Source: Candidatus Halobonum tyrrellensis G22
GTDB taxonomy: Archaea; Halobacteriota; Halobacteria; Halobacteriales; Haloferacaceae
DNA: 64,000 nt
Assembly (NCBI RefSeq): GCF_000495475.1
Contig: NZ_ASGZ01000060.1
Coordinates: 1 to 64,000, forward strand
Reading direction: 5' to 3'
Positions within the stretch are counted from its first letter, which is position 1; each line of letters begins with the position of its first letter. The translations under genes were made by a program, and so were the position numbers. Positions 56,542-64,000 of this stretch are shown here, piece after piece. The notes under the pieces are model-generated. The model was not told the origin of the DNA. It ran no database searches and saw only the letters and a program-made list of their open reading frames with translations.

Positions 56542-58143
56542 TCACTCGGCGTCGGGACAGGTCGGGTCGGTGTCGACCACGAACCGCGCGCCGTCGCCGC
56601 AGTCGCTGGCGGAGACGCGCCAGCCGTGCGCCTCCGCGATGTCGCGGACGATGGCCAGCCCGAACCCGGTGCCGTCGTCGGCGGTGGTGTACCCCCGCGA
56701 GAACACCTCCTCGCGCGTCTCCGTCGGGATGCCGGGACCGTCGTCTTCGACGTAGAACCCGTCGGCCGTCGATCCCACCGTCACCGTCACGCCCTCGCCC
56801 GCGTGGTCGACGGCGTTGCGGAACAGGTTCTCCAGCAGTTCCCGCAGCCGCGACTCGTCGGCGTCGACGGTGCCGAGGTCGTCGGCGGTGCGGAGGGTCG
56901 CGTCGGCGTCGCCGTCGATACCGTCCCACGTTGCGCGCGCGAGCGGCCCGAGTTCGACCGGTTCGGTGCTGCCGACCGACCGGCCGTTCCGCGCGAGCGC
57001 GAGCAGGTCGTCGATGAGCGCCTCCATCCGGTCGTGCGCCTCCGCCACTTGGTCGAGGTGGGGGCTGTCGTCGCCGTCCCGGCGGGCGAGTTCGAGCCGC
57101 CCCTCCGCGACGTTGAGCGGGTTGCGGAGGTCGTGGCTCACGACCGAGGCGAACTCCTCGAGCCGCTCGTTCTGCCTGGCGAGTTCCCGCTCGCGGGCGC
57201 GCAACAGTTCCTCCTGTTTCGCCCGGTCGAGCGCCGCCTCGACGTTGTCCGCGAGCACGCGCGCCAGCCGGATGTCCGACTCGCTGAACGCGTCGGGGTC
57301 GGGCGCGCCCGCGACGAAGACGCCGTGGTCGCCGAGCGGGAGGACCATCTGGCTCCTGACCGGCGCCCCGGGGTCGACGTCGTCCTCGCGGTGGACGTCG
57401 TCGTACACCTCCACCTCGTCCGCCCGGAACGCCCGCCAGCCGAGACTCCCCGAACCCATGTCGGGCACGTCGCCGCCGAACAGCTCCCGGGCCTCGGCGG
57501 TCACGCTCACGGGGACCAGCCGGTCGCCGCCGGACGCGAGGAGGTACACCGCGTTCCGAGATAGCCCCAACACCTCGTGGGCGGTGTCGGTCGTCACCGC
57601 GGCGACCGAGGCGGTGTCGGTGGTCATGAGTTCGCGCGTCGCCTCGTGGAGGCGGTCGAGCCGGCGTTCGCGCTCCAGCCGGTCGAGCGCGCTCGCGGCG
57701 TTGTCGGCGAGACGTTCGAGCAGTTCGACCGACTCGTCGTCCAGCGGGCGGTGCTCGGCCCCGCCCGCGATGAGCACGCCGTACCCTTCGACGGGGACGA
57801 TGACGCCCGACCAGACGTCGTCGTCGCTCCCCGCGCGGTCGTCGCCGTCGACGCGGAACGTCCGACCGTTCCGGTAGACGGTCTCCACCAGCCCGCCGTG
57901 CGGGTAGGTGGGCGCCTCGCCGAACCGGTCGCGGACGGCGGCGGTTGCCGCGACCGGGGTGAGCCCCTCGCCGTCCTCGTGGAGGTACGCTCCCACCAGG
58001 GGGAGCCCGAGGACGTCCTCCGCGGTGTCGACCGCCACCCAGCACAGCTCCTCCCGCGTCGAGGCCCGCATCAGCTCGCGGGTCGCCCCGTACAGCGACC
58101 GGAGGCAACCGGCGTCTGTCTGGGCGGCGTTGCCGGTGTCCAT
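56542..58143 (-). CDS. dual-GAF sensor histidine kinase
   Basis: 533 residues from ATG 58143. Two GAF-like domains (about 10-165 and 180-325), then HisKA with VVSHDLRNPLNVAEGRLELA (His about 335) and HATPase: ENLFRNAVDHAGEG, DDGPGIPTETREEVF, and GTGFGLAIVRDIAEAHGW. No transmembrane helices, so it senses an internal small ligand or redox state. A TATA CTTTATCC on the minus strand (58170-58177) is about 27 bases upstream, and a dyad CACTC-AC-GAGTG (58189-58200) sits next to it as a possible operator. No response regulator adjoins. Confidence 0.92.
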   Translation of the reverse strand: MDTGNAAQTDAGCLRSLYGATRELMRASTREELCWVAVDTAEDVLGLPLVGAYLHEDGEGLTPVAATAAVRDRFGEAPTYPHGGLVETVYRNGRTFRVDGDDRAGSDDDVWSGVIVPVEGYGVLIAGGAEHRPLDDESVELLERLADNAASALDRLERERRLDRLHEATRELMTTDTASVAAVTTDTAHEVLGLSRNAVYLLASGGDRLVPVSVTAEARELFGGDVPDMGSGSLGWRAFRADEVEVYDDVHREDDVDPGAPVRSQMVLPLGDHGVFVAGAPDPDAFSESDIRLARVLADNVEAALDRAKQEELLRARERELARQNERLEEFASVVSHDLRNPLNVAEGRLELARRDGDDSPHLDQVAEAHDRMEALIDDLLALARNGRSVGSTEPVELGPLARATWDGIDGDADATLRTADDLGTVDADESRLRELLENLFRNAVDHAGEGVTVTVGSTADGFYVEDDGPGIPTETREEVFSRGYTTADDGTGFGLAIVRDIAEAHGWRVSASDCGDGARFVVDTDPTCPDAE

Positions 58144-58272
58144 CAGATCACCGTTAATCGACGATGTGGGATAAAGGTCGCTACTCGCCACTCACGAGTG
58201 ATAGCTCGAAACTAACGAAGGCGTAAGCAAACGGACGCACGAGGGACCAACGACGTTCCTACGTCGACCCGC

Positions 58273-59826
58273 TCACGCGAGGAAGACGTGCCGCGGGCGG
58301 TCCGCCAGCCGTTCCCGGCCGGCCGACACCGTCTCGCGGAACGCGTCCGACCGGAAGAACTCCATGGCGTCCTCCTGTGAGGCCCACTGGCTCGCGATGA
58401 ACATGTCGTTGTCGTCCTCGCGGTTCACCATCAGGTCCGTCTCGTAGTGGCCGTCCATCCCGGCGAGCATCTCGCCCACCGCGTCGAACTGCTCGACGAA
58501 CCACTCGCGGTGGCCGGGTTTCACCGTGTAGAACATCCCCATCGTCCCGAACCCGGAGTCCTCCTCGGACCGTTCGACCACGCCGGGCAGTTCCGAGAGG
58601 AACCCCGCGGCGGTCTCGGCGGCACTCGCGGTGTCCCAGACGCTCACGACCGCCGAGCGGTCGGCGTCGTGACCCTCGTACACCGCCGTCTTGACGTGCG
58701 TGCCGTAGTGTTCGAAGTTGCCCCGCAGTCCCTCCACCTCCTCGAACAGGTCGTCGGGGTCCGCCTCCGAGTACAGCGTCGTCGCGTACACGTCCTCCCC
58801 GTGGGGCGTGCCCGCGTAGATGTCGAGGTCCTCCAGTTCCGCGCGGATGCTCTCCTCGTCGGCGCCGTCGGTGTCGTCGGCGTCGTCGGCGTCGGTCGAC
58901 CCGCGTTCGCCGTCGCCGGGGTGGCCCGCGCCGCCCCCGGTCTCCCCTTCGCCGTGGGGATGGTCGCCCGTGTCGCCGCCCTCCTCGCCGTGGGGGTGGT
59001 CGCCGTGCGGCGACGTGGCGTGCGGCGACACCTCGTCGTGTTCGCTCGTCGGCACCGGGTCGCCGTCGAGGTACGCCCGCAGGTCCGACGGCGGGAACCG
59101 ACGGCCGACGTAGAACGACCCGAACTCGCCGTACTTCGAGGTGGCCTCGTCGAACCGCATGTCGTAGACGAGGTCCTTGATGTCCGTCGGGTCGGAGCCG
59201 AACAGGGTGACGCCCCACTCGTGGTCGTCGAACCCGACCGACGAGGCGATGACCTGCTTGATCCGGCCGGCGTACTCGCGGCCCACGTCGCCGTGGCCCG
59301 ACATCAGTTCCGCCCGCTCGTCGAAGCTCAGGTCGTACCAGTTGTGCTCCTCGCCGCGGCGCTTGCTCATCGGGTAGAACGCGACGTACTCGTCGTCGGG
59401 GATGTCGGGCTTCAGTTTCCCCTCGATGTAGCGGCGCAGCCCCTCGTCTATCTCGTCTTCGTTCCCCTCGAAGTAGTCGTCGGAGACGTACCCCGACACC
59501 TCGGTCACGGAGACGTACGACGTGGGCTGGTCGGTGAACCCCGCGAGCGCCGTCGACTCGAAGCGCCGCTCGGCCGCAGATAGCGCGTCGAGCGTCGGCC
59601 GGAAGTGGACGACGAGCAGGTCGGCCTTGTGTCCCAAAACGGAGAACACGGCCGAGGCGCCCGCCTCGGCGTCGTCGACGCGCTCGTGGCGTTCGAGGTA
59701 GTCGACCCCCTCCTCGACGGCGGCCGTGCGCGCGCGTTCGGGCGCGTCGCGCCACGCGTCCCAGTCGACAGTTCGGAAGTCGTGGAGGGCGAACCAGCCC
59801 TCGTCCGTCTCGGGTGCGTCCGGCAT
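58273..59826 (-). CDS. pitA: PitA: chlorite-dismutase-like plus ABM monooxygenase fusion
   Basis: 517 residues. The N-terminal half (about 1-255) is a chlorite dismutase/HemQ-type heme-binding domain (WFALHDFRTVDWDAW, YVAFYPMSKRRGEEHNWYDL, HEWGVTLFGSDPTDIKDLVY). The C-terminal part (about 340-510) is an antibiotic-biosynthesis-monooxygenase-like domain (GMFYTVKPGHREWFVEQFD, MFIASQWASQEDAMEFF). They are joined by a His/Gly/Asp-rich linker with PHG repeats (about 275-320). This is the known haloarchaeal PitA organisation. Proposed role: heme (coproheme) metabolism; the linker may bind metal. Confidence 0.95.
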   Translation of the reverse strand: MPDAPETDEGWFALHDFRTVDWDAWRDAPERARTAAVEEGVDYLERHERVDDAEAGASAVFSVLGHKADLLVVHFRPTLDALSAAERRFESTALAGFTDQPTSYVSVTEVSGYVSDDYFEGNEDEIDEGLRRYIEGKLKPDIPDDEYVAFYPMSKRRGEEHNWYDLSFDERAELMSGHGDVGREYAGRIKQVIASSVGFDDHEWGVTLFGSDPTDIKDLVYDMRFDEATSKYGEFGSFYVGRRFPPSDLRAYLDGDPVPTSEHDEVSPHATSPHGDHPHGEEGGDTGDHPHGEGETGGGAGHPGDGERGSTDADDADDTDGADEESIRAELEDLDIYAGTPHGEDVYATTLYSEADPDDLFEEVEGLRGNFEHYGTHVKTAVYEGHDADRSAVVSVWDTASAAETAAGFLSELPGVVERSEEDSGFGTMGMFYTVKPGHREWFVEQFDAVGEMLAGMDGHYETDLMVNREDDNDMFIASQWASQEDAMEFFRSDAFRETVSAGRERLADRPRHVFLA

Positions 59827-60008
59827 ACCCGCGGGTTGGGACGCGGGCGGTATGCCTGTTTTCCTTCGCGCGCGACGCCCACCGGACGGGCACGACTACC
59901 CGCCGCGGGCGCCCGCCCGCGGCGACCCGAACCCCGCCCCCGGCCGGGTCGGCCGTCCCGACGCCGGACCCGAACCCCTTTGTCCACGCGCGAATTCCGT
60001 TCGGGTGA

Positions 60009-61817
60009 ATGAGTCCGCTGTTGTGGGTCCTCCTGGGGGTGGTCGCCTACTCGGTCGTCGCGATGGGGCTGCAGGCGCGGGGGTACCTGCCGAACGCCGT
60101 CCGGGTCCAGGGGCCGCTCACCACGATCCACACCACGTACGGTCGGAAGCTCCTCGACCGGCTCTCGCGCCCGAAGCGGTTCTGGCGCGCGTGGAGCAAC
60201 CTCGGGGTGGGGGTCGCACTCGTCGTCATGTTCGGGATGTTCTTCTTCCTCGTACAGGCGGCCGTCGCCACGGTCCGGAACCCCACCGTGACGCAGGCGA
60301 ACCAGCCGTCGAACTTCCTCGTCATCCCGGGCGTCAACGACTTCCTCCCGCTCGAAGTCGCACCCGAAATCGTCCTCGGCCTCCTGATCGCGCTCGTCGT
60401 CCACGAGGGGGGCCACGGCCTGCTGTGTCGGGTCGAGGACATCGAGATCGACTCGCTCGGCGTCGTGTTGCTCGCGGTGATCCCCGTCGGGGCGTTCGTC
60501 GAACCGGACGAGGAGAGCCAGCGACGCGCCGACCGCGGCGCGCGGACCCGGATGTTCGCCGCGGGCGTGACGAACAACTTCCTCGTCACGGCCGTCGCGT
60601 TCGCGTTGCTGTTCGGCCCGGTCGCCGGCGCGCTCACCCCCGCGGCGGGGGTCGCCGTCGGCGGCACCTACCAGGGCGCGCCCGCCGCCGATGCGGGCGT
60701 CTCAGGCGGCGACCGGATCACCGCGGTCGGGGGCGTCGCCGTCCCGAACGAGTCGGCGCTGAACGCGGCGCTGGCGAACGCGAGCGATCCCGCCGTCGAG
60801 GTGGAACTGAACGGCGAGGAGCGTATCACCGTCGACCGGCGCGTCGTCGCGGTGGGGAGCGTCGGGGGCAACCCCGCCAACCTCACGGTCGACCCCGACG
60901 ACGACCCCATCCGGATCGCCGCGGTCAACGGCACCGAGGTGCGGACGATGAGCGCGTTCCGCGACGCCGCCCGCGACCACGAGTTCGCCCGTCTCGACAC
61001 CAGCGAGGGCGTCCGGACGCTCCCGCTCGGCGCGTACGCCACCGTCCAAGACGACGGCGCGTTCGACGCGGCGAGCGACGACGCGCTCGCGAACGAATCC
61101 GTGGTCGTCACCGAAATCGCCGGCCGGCGGGTGCTCGACTTCACCGACCTCGGCGCCGTCGTCGACGCGTACGGACCCGGCGACGCCGTGACCGTCCGCG
61201 CGTACGTCGACGGCGAGTTCCGCGAGTACGACGTCGAACTCGGCGCCGACGAGTCGACCGCCGCCGAGGACGACGCGCTCCTCGGCGTCTTCGGCACGCA
61301 GGGGGTCTCCGGGCTGGTCGTCGACGACTTCGGCGTCCAGGTGTACCCGGCGAGCGCGTACCTCACGCTCCTCGGCGGGGGCGACGGCACGCCGCCGGGC
61401 AACTTCGGCGGTCTCGCGGGGTCGTTCCTCGGGTTGGCGTACATCGCGCTGCTGTTGCCGCTCGCGGGCGCGACGGGCTTTCTCCCGTACAACTTCGCGG
61501 GCTTCTACGGCGAGTTCACCAACTTCTACGACGTGACCGGCCCGCTCGGCGCGTTCGGGGAGACGCCGGTGTTCGTCGCCGCGAACGTGTTGTTCTGGAC
61601 CGCGTGGATCAACGTCCAACTGGGCATCTTCAACTGCATCCCCGGCTACCCGCTCGACGGCGGCCGGATCCTCCGGATGGTCGCGGAGGGTATCGTCTCA
61701 CGGCTCCCCGTCTCCGACCGACAGACGCTCGTCCGCACCATCACCGTCTCCGTCGGGCTGACGATGCTGGGCGCGCTGCTGGTCGTGATGTTCGCGCCGC
61801 AGGTGCTCGCGGGCTGA
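60009..61817 (+). CDS. site-2 protease family M50 metalloprotease with PDZ domains
   Basis: 602 residues. Membrane helices at about 4-24, 62-84 and 120-145; the zinc motif HEGGH (H132, E133, H136) lies in one of them. One or two extracytoplasmic PDZ-like domains occupy about 220-420. The second zinc aspartate is in GYPLDGGRIL (about 546-555), in a C-terminal helix set. It resembles archaeal S2P proteins that cleave membrane-bound regulators after a first-site cut. ATG 60009. Divergent from pitA. Confidence 0.95.
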   Translation: MSPLLWVLLGVVAYSVVAMGLQARGYLPNAVRVQGPLTTIHTTYGRKLLDRLSRPKRFWRAWSNLGVGVALVVMFGMFFFLVQAAVATVRNPTVTQANQPSNFLVIPGVNDFLPLEVAPEIVLGLLIALVVHEGGHGLLCRVEDIEIDSLGVVLLAVIPVGAFVEPDEESQRRADRGARTRMFAAGVTNNFLVTAVAFALLFGPVAGALTPAAGVAVGGTYQGAPAADAGVSGGDRITAVGGVAVPNESALNAALANASDPAVEVELNGEERITVDRRVVAVGSVGGNPANLTVDPDDDPIRIAAVNGTEVRTMSAFRDAARDHEFARLDTSEGVRTLPLGAYATVQDDGAFDAASDDALANESVVVTEIAGRRVLDFTDLGAVVDAYGPGDAVTVRAYVDGEFREYDVELGADESTAAEDDALLGVFGTQGVSGLVVDDFGVQVYPASAYLTLLGGGDGTPPGNFGGLAGSFLGLAYIALLLPLAGATGFLPYNFAGFYGEFTNFYDVTGPLGAFGETPVFVAANVLFWTAWINVQLGIFNCIPGYPLDGGRILRMVAEGIVSRLPVSDRQTLVRTITVSVGLTMLGALLVVMFAPQVLAG

Positions 61818-61882
61818 GGTCGTCGCAGTCGGCGTCCGCGCCGGGCGGACCGGCCCCGCCGGACCCGGACGTTCGACTCGGC

Positions 61883-62545
61883 TCAGTTCGCGGGACCGTC
61901 CGCGACCGCCTCCGCGCCCTCGACCGACTCCGCGGAGTTCGCCGTCTCGTCGTCGGCCGCGTTCTCCGGCTGGTCCGGCTCCGCCGTCTCGCCGTCGGCC
62001 CCGTCCGGTCCGCCCGGGATGTCGGTGTCGCTGTCGGCGTGGCCCATCCGTGCGAGGAACTCCTCGGGCGTGTCGGGGATGCGCTCGAACGTGCCGAAGT
62101 CGCGCTCGTGGTGGCGGATCATCTGTTCCGCGATCCACGCCGAGTAGTCGGCGTCGAACCGCCAGCCGTCGGCGGGCGCGTCGACCGTGAACCGGTCGTC
62201 GGTGGCGAACGCGACGTAGACGTGGTAGAACCCGAGGATGACGTCCGCGAACTCGCGGGCCTTCCCGCCCGTGTCGACGCGCTTCTCCGCGAGGTGGTCG
62301 TGACCCGCCTCGGTGAGTTCGAAGTACTTCCGGTCGGGTTCGTCCGCGCGTTCGATCCGTTCGGCCCACCCCTCGTCTTCGAACTTGTAGAGGATGGGGT
62401 AGACCGACCCGTACGACGGCTCCCAGTGGCCGCCGCTGATCTCGGTTATCTCCTTGAGGATCTCGTAGCCGTACCGGGGTTTCTCCTCGAGGAGTTCGAG
62501 CACGAGATACGAGATGAGGCCTCGCGGCGGGCCGCTCTTCCGCAT
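61883..62545 (-). CDS. PadR family transcriptional regulator
   Basis: 220 residues. PadR wHTH: RGLISYLVLELLEEKPRYGY, YGSVYPILYKFEDEGW, RKYFELTEAGHDHLAE. A C-terminal helical dimerisation region (about 95-160) is followed by a ~60-residue Asp/Glu/Pro-rich tail. Typically represses a neighbouring transporter or stress gene; here the adjacent S2P protease gene is transcribed toward it and convergent, so the target may be its own promoter. Confidence 0.93.
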   Translation of the reverse strand: MRKSGPPRGLISYLVLELLEEKPRYGYEILKEITEISGGHWEPSYGSVYPILYKFEDEGWAERIERADEPDRKYFELTEAGHDHLAEKRVDTGGKAREFADVILGFYHVYVAFATDDRFTVDAPADGWRFDADYSAWIAEQMIRHHERDFGTFERIPDTPEEFLARMGHADSDTDIPGGPDGADGETAEPDQPENAADDETANSAESVEGAEAVADGPAN

Positions 62546-62670
62546 TGTCCCCGTATTCGAGGTTCACAGCCTAAGGGTTTCGGTATCGACACCTCGCTCG
62601 ACTGACTGGTCGGTCGCCGGACCACCGCTCGTTCGTCTCCCGGCTCTCGACGGACCCCGCCGCAGGCGGC

Positions 62671-64000
62671 TCAGCCTTCGCGCCGCAGCCGCCGGACGAC
62701 GAAGTCGCGTTCGAGTTCGCCGAGGAACTCGCCGAGCCGCGGTCCCTGCGTCTCGTCGAAGAACAGCCGGTAGCCCGCCTCGAACAGCGCCGACACCTCC
62801 ACGTCCCGCCGGCGGGCCGTCTCGTACACCTCCCCTTGGATCGCCTCGCCGTCGTGGCCCTCGGCGACGAACCCCGCGAGGTCGTCGAGCGCCGTCCGGG
62901 TCGCGTCGTCGAACTCGTGGGCGGGCAGGTCGGTCTGGAGGCGGTAGTTGTACTCGTTGTCGAACCGCTCGGCCCAGCGGCGGGCGCGTTCGACCCGCCC
63001 GAGCGCGTCCTCTATCGCCCACTCGGGCGTGGTCTCGTCGAAGTGGCCCTCGTCTCGCGCCATCTTGACGCGGAACTCGCGGTCGTCGACCATCCCGAGC
63101 ACCGCGGCGAACGTGTACGGGAGGCGGACGCGGTCCGCGCGCGGTTCGTCGACCACGAACGGGTACGCCCGCTCGGCGAGCGGACCAAGCGTCTCGTCGG
63201 TGTCCTCGCCGAAGTAGAGCCGCTCGAACCGGTCGAACTCGTCGACCAACTGGTCGACCCGCTCGACGTCGAAGTCCTTCGCCTTCTTGGGGTTGCGGAC
63301 GAAGAAGTAGCGGAGCACCTCGGGTTCGATCAGGTCGAGCACCTCCCGGACGGTCACGACGTTCCCCTCCGACGACGAGAGCGCCTCGCCGTTGAGCGTG
63401 AACCACTCGTACACCATCGGCACCGGCGGGTCGACGCCGAACACGTTGCGCGCGACGTCGTCGCCGCTGGGCCACGACCCCTCGGCGTGGTCCTTCCCGA
63501 ACGGCTCGAAGTCGACGCCGAGCGCGTCCCACTGTGCGGGCCACTCGAACCGCCACGGGAGCTTCCCCTCCCGGAACGTCGCGGTGCCCTCGTGGCCGCA
63601 GCCCTCGATGTGCCGCCCGCCGGCGTCGAGACCCGAACACCGGTAGTCGACGGTGTGGGCGTCGACGTTGACGCCGGTGACGTCTTGGGTCAACATTCCA
63701 CACTCCGAACACTGCGGCATGAACGGGACGTACGACTCGTCGACACCCGCCTGGTACCCCGAGAGCACCTCCCGCGCCGTATCCGCGTTCCGCAGGACGT
63801 GTTCGACCGCGTCGTCGAACGTGCCGTCGGCGTACAGGTCGGTGTTCGACAGCATCTCGATCGGGACGCCCACCAGTTCGGCCGACTCGCGCAACAGCGC
63901 CGCGAAGTGGTGGCCGTAGGAGGGGTGGCCGTCGCCGAACGGGTCGGGGATGTCCGTGTACGGCTTGCCGAGGTTCTCGCCGAGCGCGCTCGCGTCGATG
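62671..64000 (-). CDS. lysS: class I lysyl-tRNA synthetase (3' part)
   Basis: 443 codons of the C-terminal part; the N-terminus with the HIGH-type motif lies beyond the window end. The zinc region MPQCSECGML and the Cys pair in DYRCSGLDAGGRHIEGCG are visible. ALSSSEGNVVTV is the KMSKS-loop variant of class I LysRS. C-terminal EYNYRLQTDLPAHEFDD and RDVEVSALFEAGYRLFFDE form the helical anticodon-binding domain. It charges tRNA-Lys; the window's tRNA-Lys gene is 26 kb away. The frame is open to base 64000 (codon ATC at 63999-63997). Confidence 0.96.
   Translation of the reverse strand, partial: IDASALGENLGKPYTDIPDPFGDGHPSYGHHFAALLRESAELVGVPIEMLSNTDLYADGTFDDAVEHVLRNADTAREVLSGYQAGVDESYVPFMPQCSECGMLTQDVTGVNVDAHTVDYRCSGLDAGGRHIEGCGHEGTATFREGKLPWRFEWPAQWDALGVDFEPFGKDHAEGSWPSGDDVARNVFGVDPPVPMVYEWFTLNGEALSSSEGNVVTVREVLDLIEPEVLRYFFVRNPKKAKDFDVERVDQLVDEFDRFERLYFGEDTDETLGPLAERAYPFVVDEPRADRVRLPYTFAAVLGMVDDREFRVKMARDEGHFDETTPEWAIEDALGRVERARRWAERFDNEYNYRLQTDLPAHEFDDATRTALDDLAGFVAEGHDGEAIQGEVYETARRRDVEVSALFEAGYRLFFDETQGPRLGEFLGELERDFVVRRLRREG

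Overview
The window reads as chromosomal DNA of a haloarchaeon (class Halobacteria). It is visibly very GC-rich. The encoded proteins are strongly acidic, with Asp/Glu-rich linkers. Several promoters place a TATA box about 27 bases before the start codon, giving leaderless mRNAs. Many products are haloarchaeal types: PitA, class I LysRS, TATA-driven Htr-type transducer, SUI1/aIF1, CofE/Mer, and small zinc-ribbon proteins. Almost all the sequence is ordinary, tightly packed core and accessory genome. I see no rRNA operon, CRISPR array or intact insertion sequence. Family and DUF names are from memory and pattern recognition; no database was searched.

Layout. 1-6731: end of a membrane protein (possibly Agl23-like), an AAA ATPase with a His/Asp tail, a PhnP-like metallo-hydrolase, and a three-gene MacB-type ABC export operon with a secreted CARDB-like partner. 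6792-13068: DUF5787-like protein, Tat lipoprotein, a Nudix/eIF2B-like fusion, the overlapping F420 pair cofE-mer, and two small proteins. 13142-18745: a sulfatase-fold hydrolase behind the overlapping mutS-mutL mismatch-repair operon. 18827-20450: an operon of DUF2178-like membrane protein, XRE repressor and CPBP protease, preceded by a symmetric operator array. 20806-25157: MoxR, DUF58 and transglutaminase proteins. 25334-31007: aIF1, DUF389 protein, rhodanese, two tandem Nudix hydrolases, the DUF5809/DUF5810-like pair and RimI. 31134-35521: aconitase, a dUTPase/Dcd-fold enzyme, and a histidine kinase ending in a PH-like domain.

35693-46863 holds a membrane protein, tRNA-Lys, an M20 peptidase, a ParB-HTH/RHH-like protein, an ITPase, a chemotaxis transducer, a PIN-like protein with a 35-residue partner, a TrkA protein, a YdjM-like protein, a cupin, a VOC protein and a PHP phosphoesterase with a leaderless 32-codon ORF in front. 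46864-49278 is gene-poor and less GC-rich. It contains tiny genes and, next to tRNA-Thr, a graveyard: a decayed hicBA toxin-antitoxin pair and another broken small membrane gene. 49279-64000 returns to normal gene density: tRNA-Thr, a STAS-like-sized small protein, a DUF7114-like protein, NadE, tRNA-Gly, an Nmad3-like protein, an acyltransferase, an aldo/keto reductase, a GAF histidine kinase, pitA, a site-2 protease, a PadR regulator and the 3' part of class I lysS.

The most unusual items are the hicBA remnant with TGG-to-stop changes, the concentric operator upstream of the XRE operon, the leaderless small ORF before the PHP gene, the PIN/micro-ORF pair, the Nudix-eIF2B fusion lacking the isomerase cysteine, a lysine in the MutS mismatch-reading FYE motif, and a tRNA-Lys 3'-end copy that looks like an integration scar. 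None of these amounts to a demonstrated new system.
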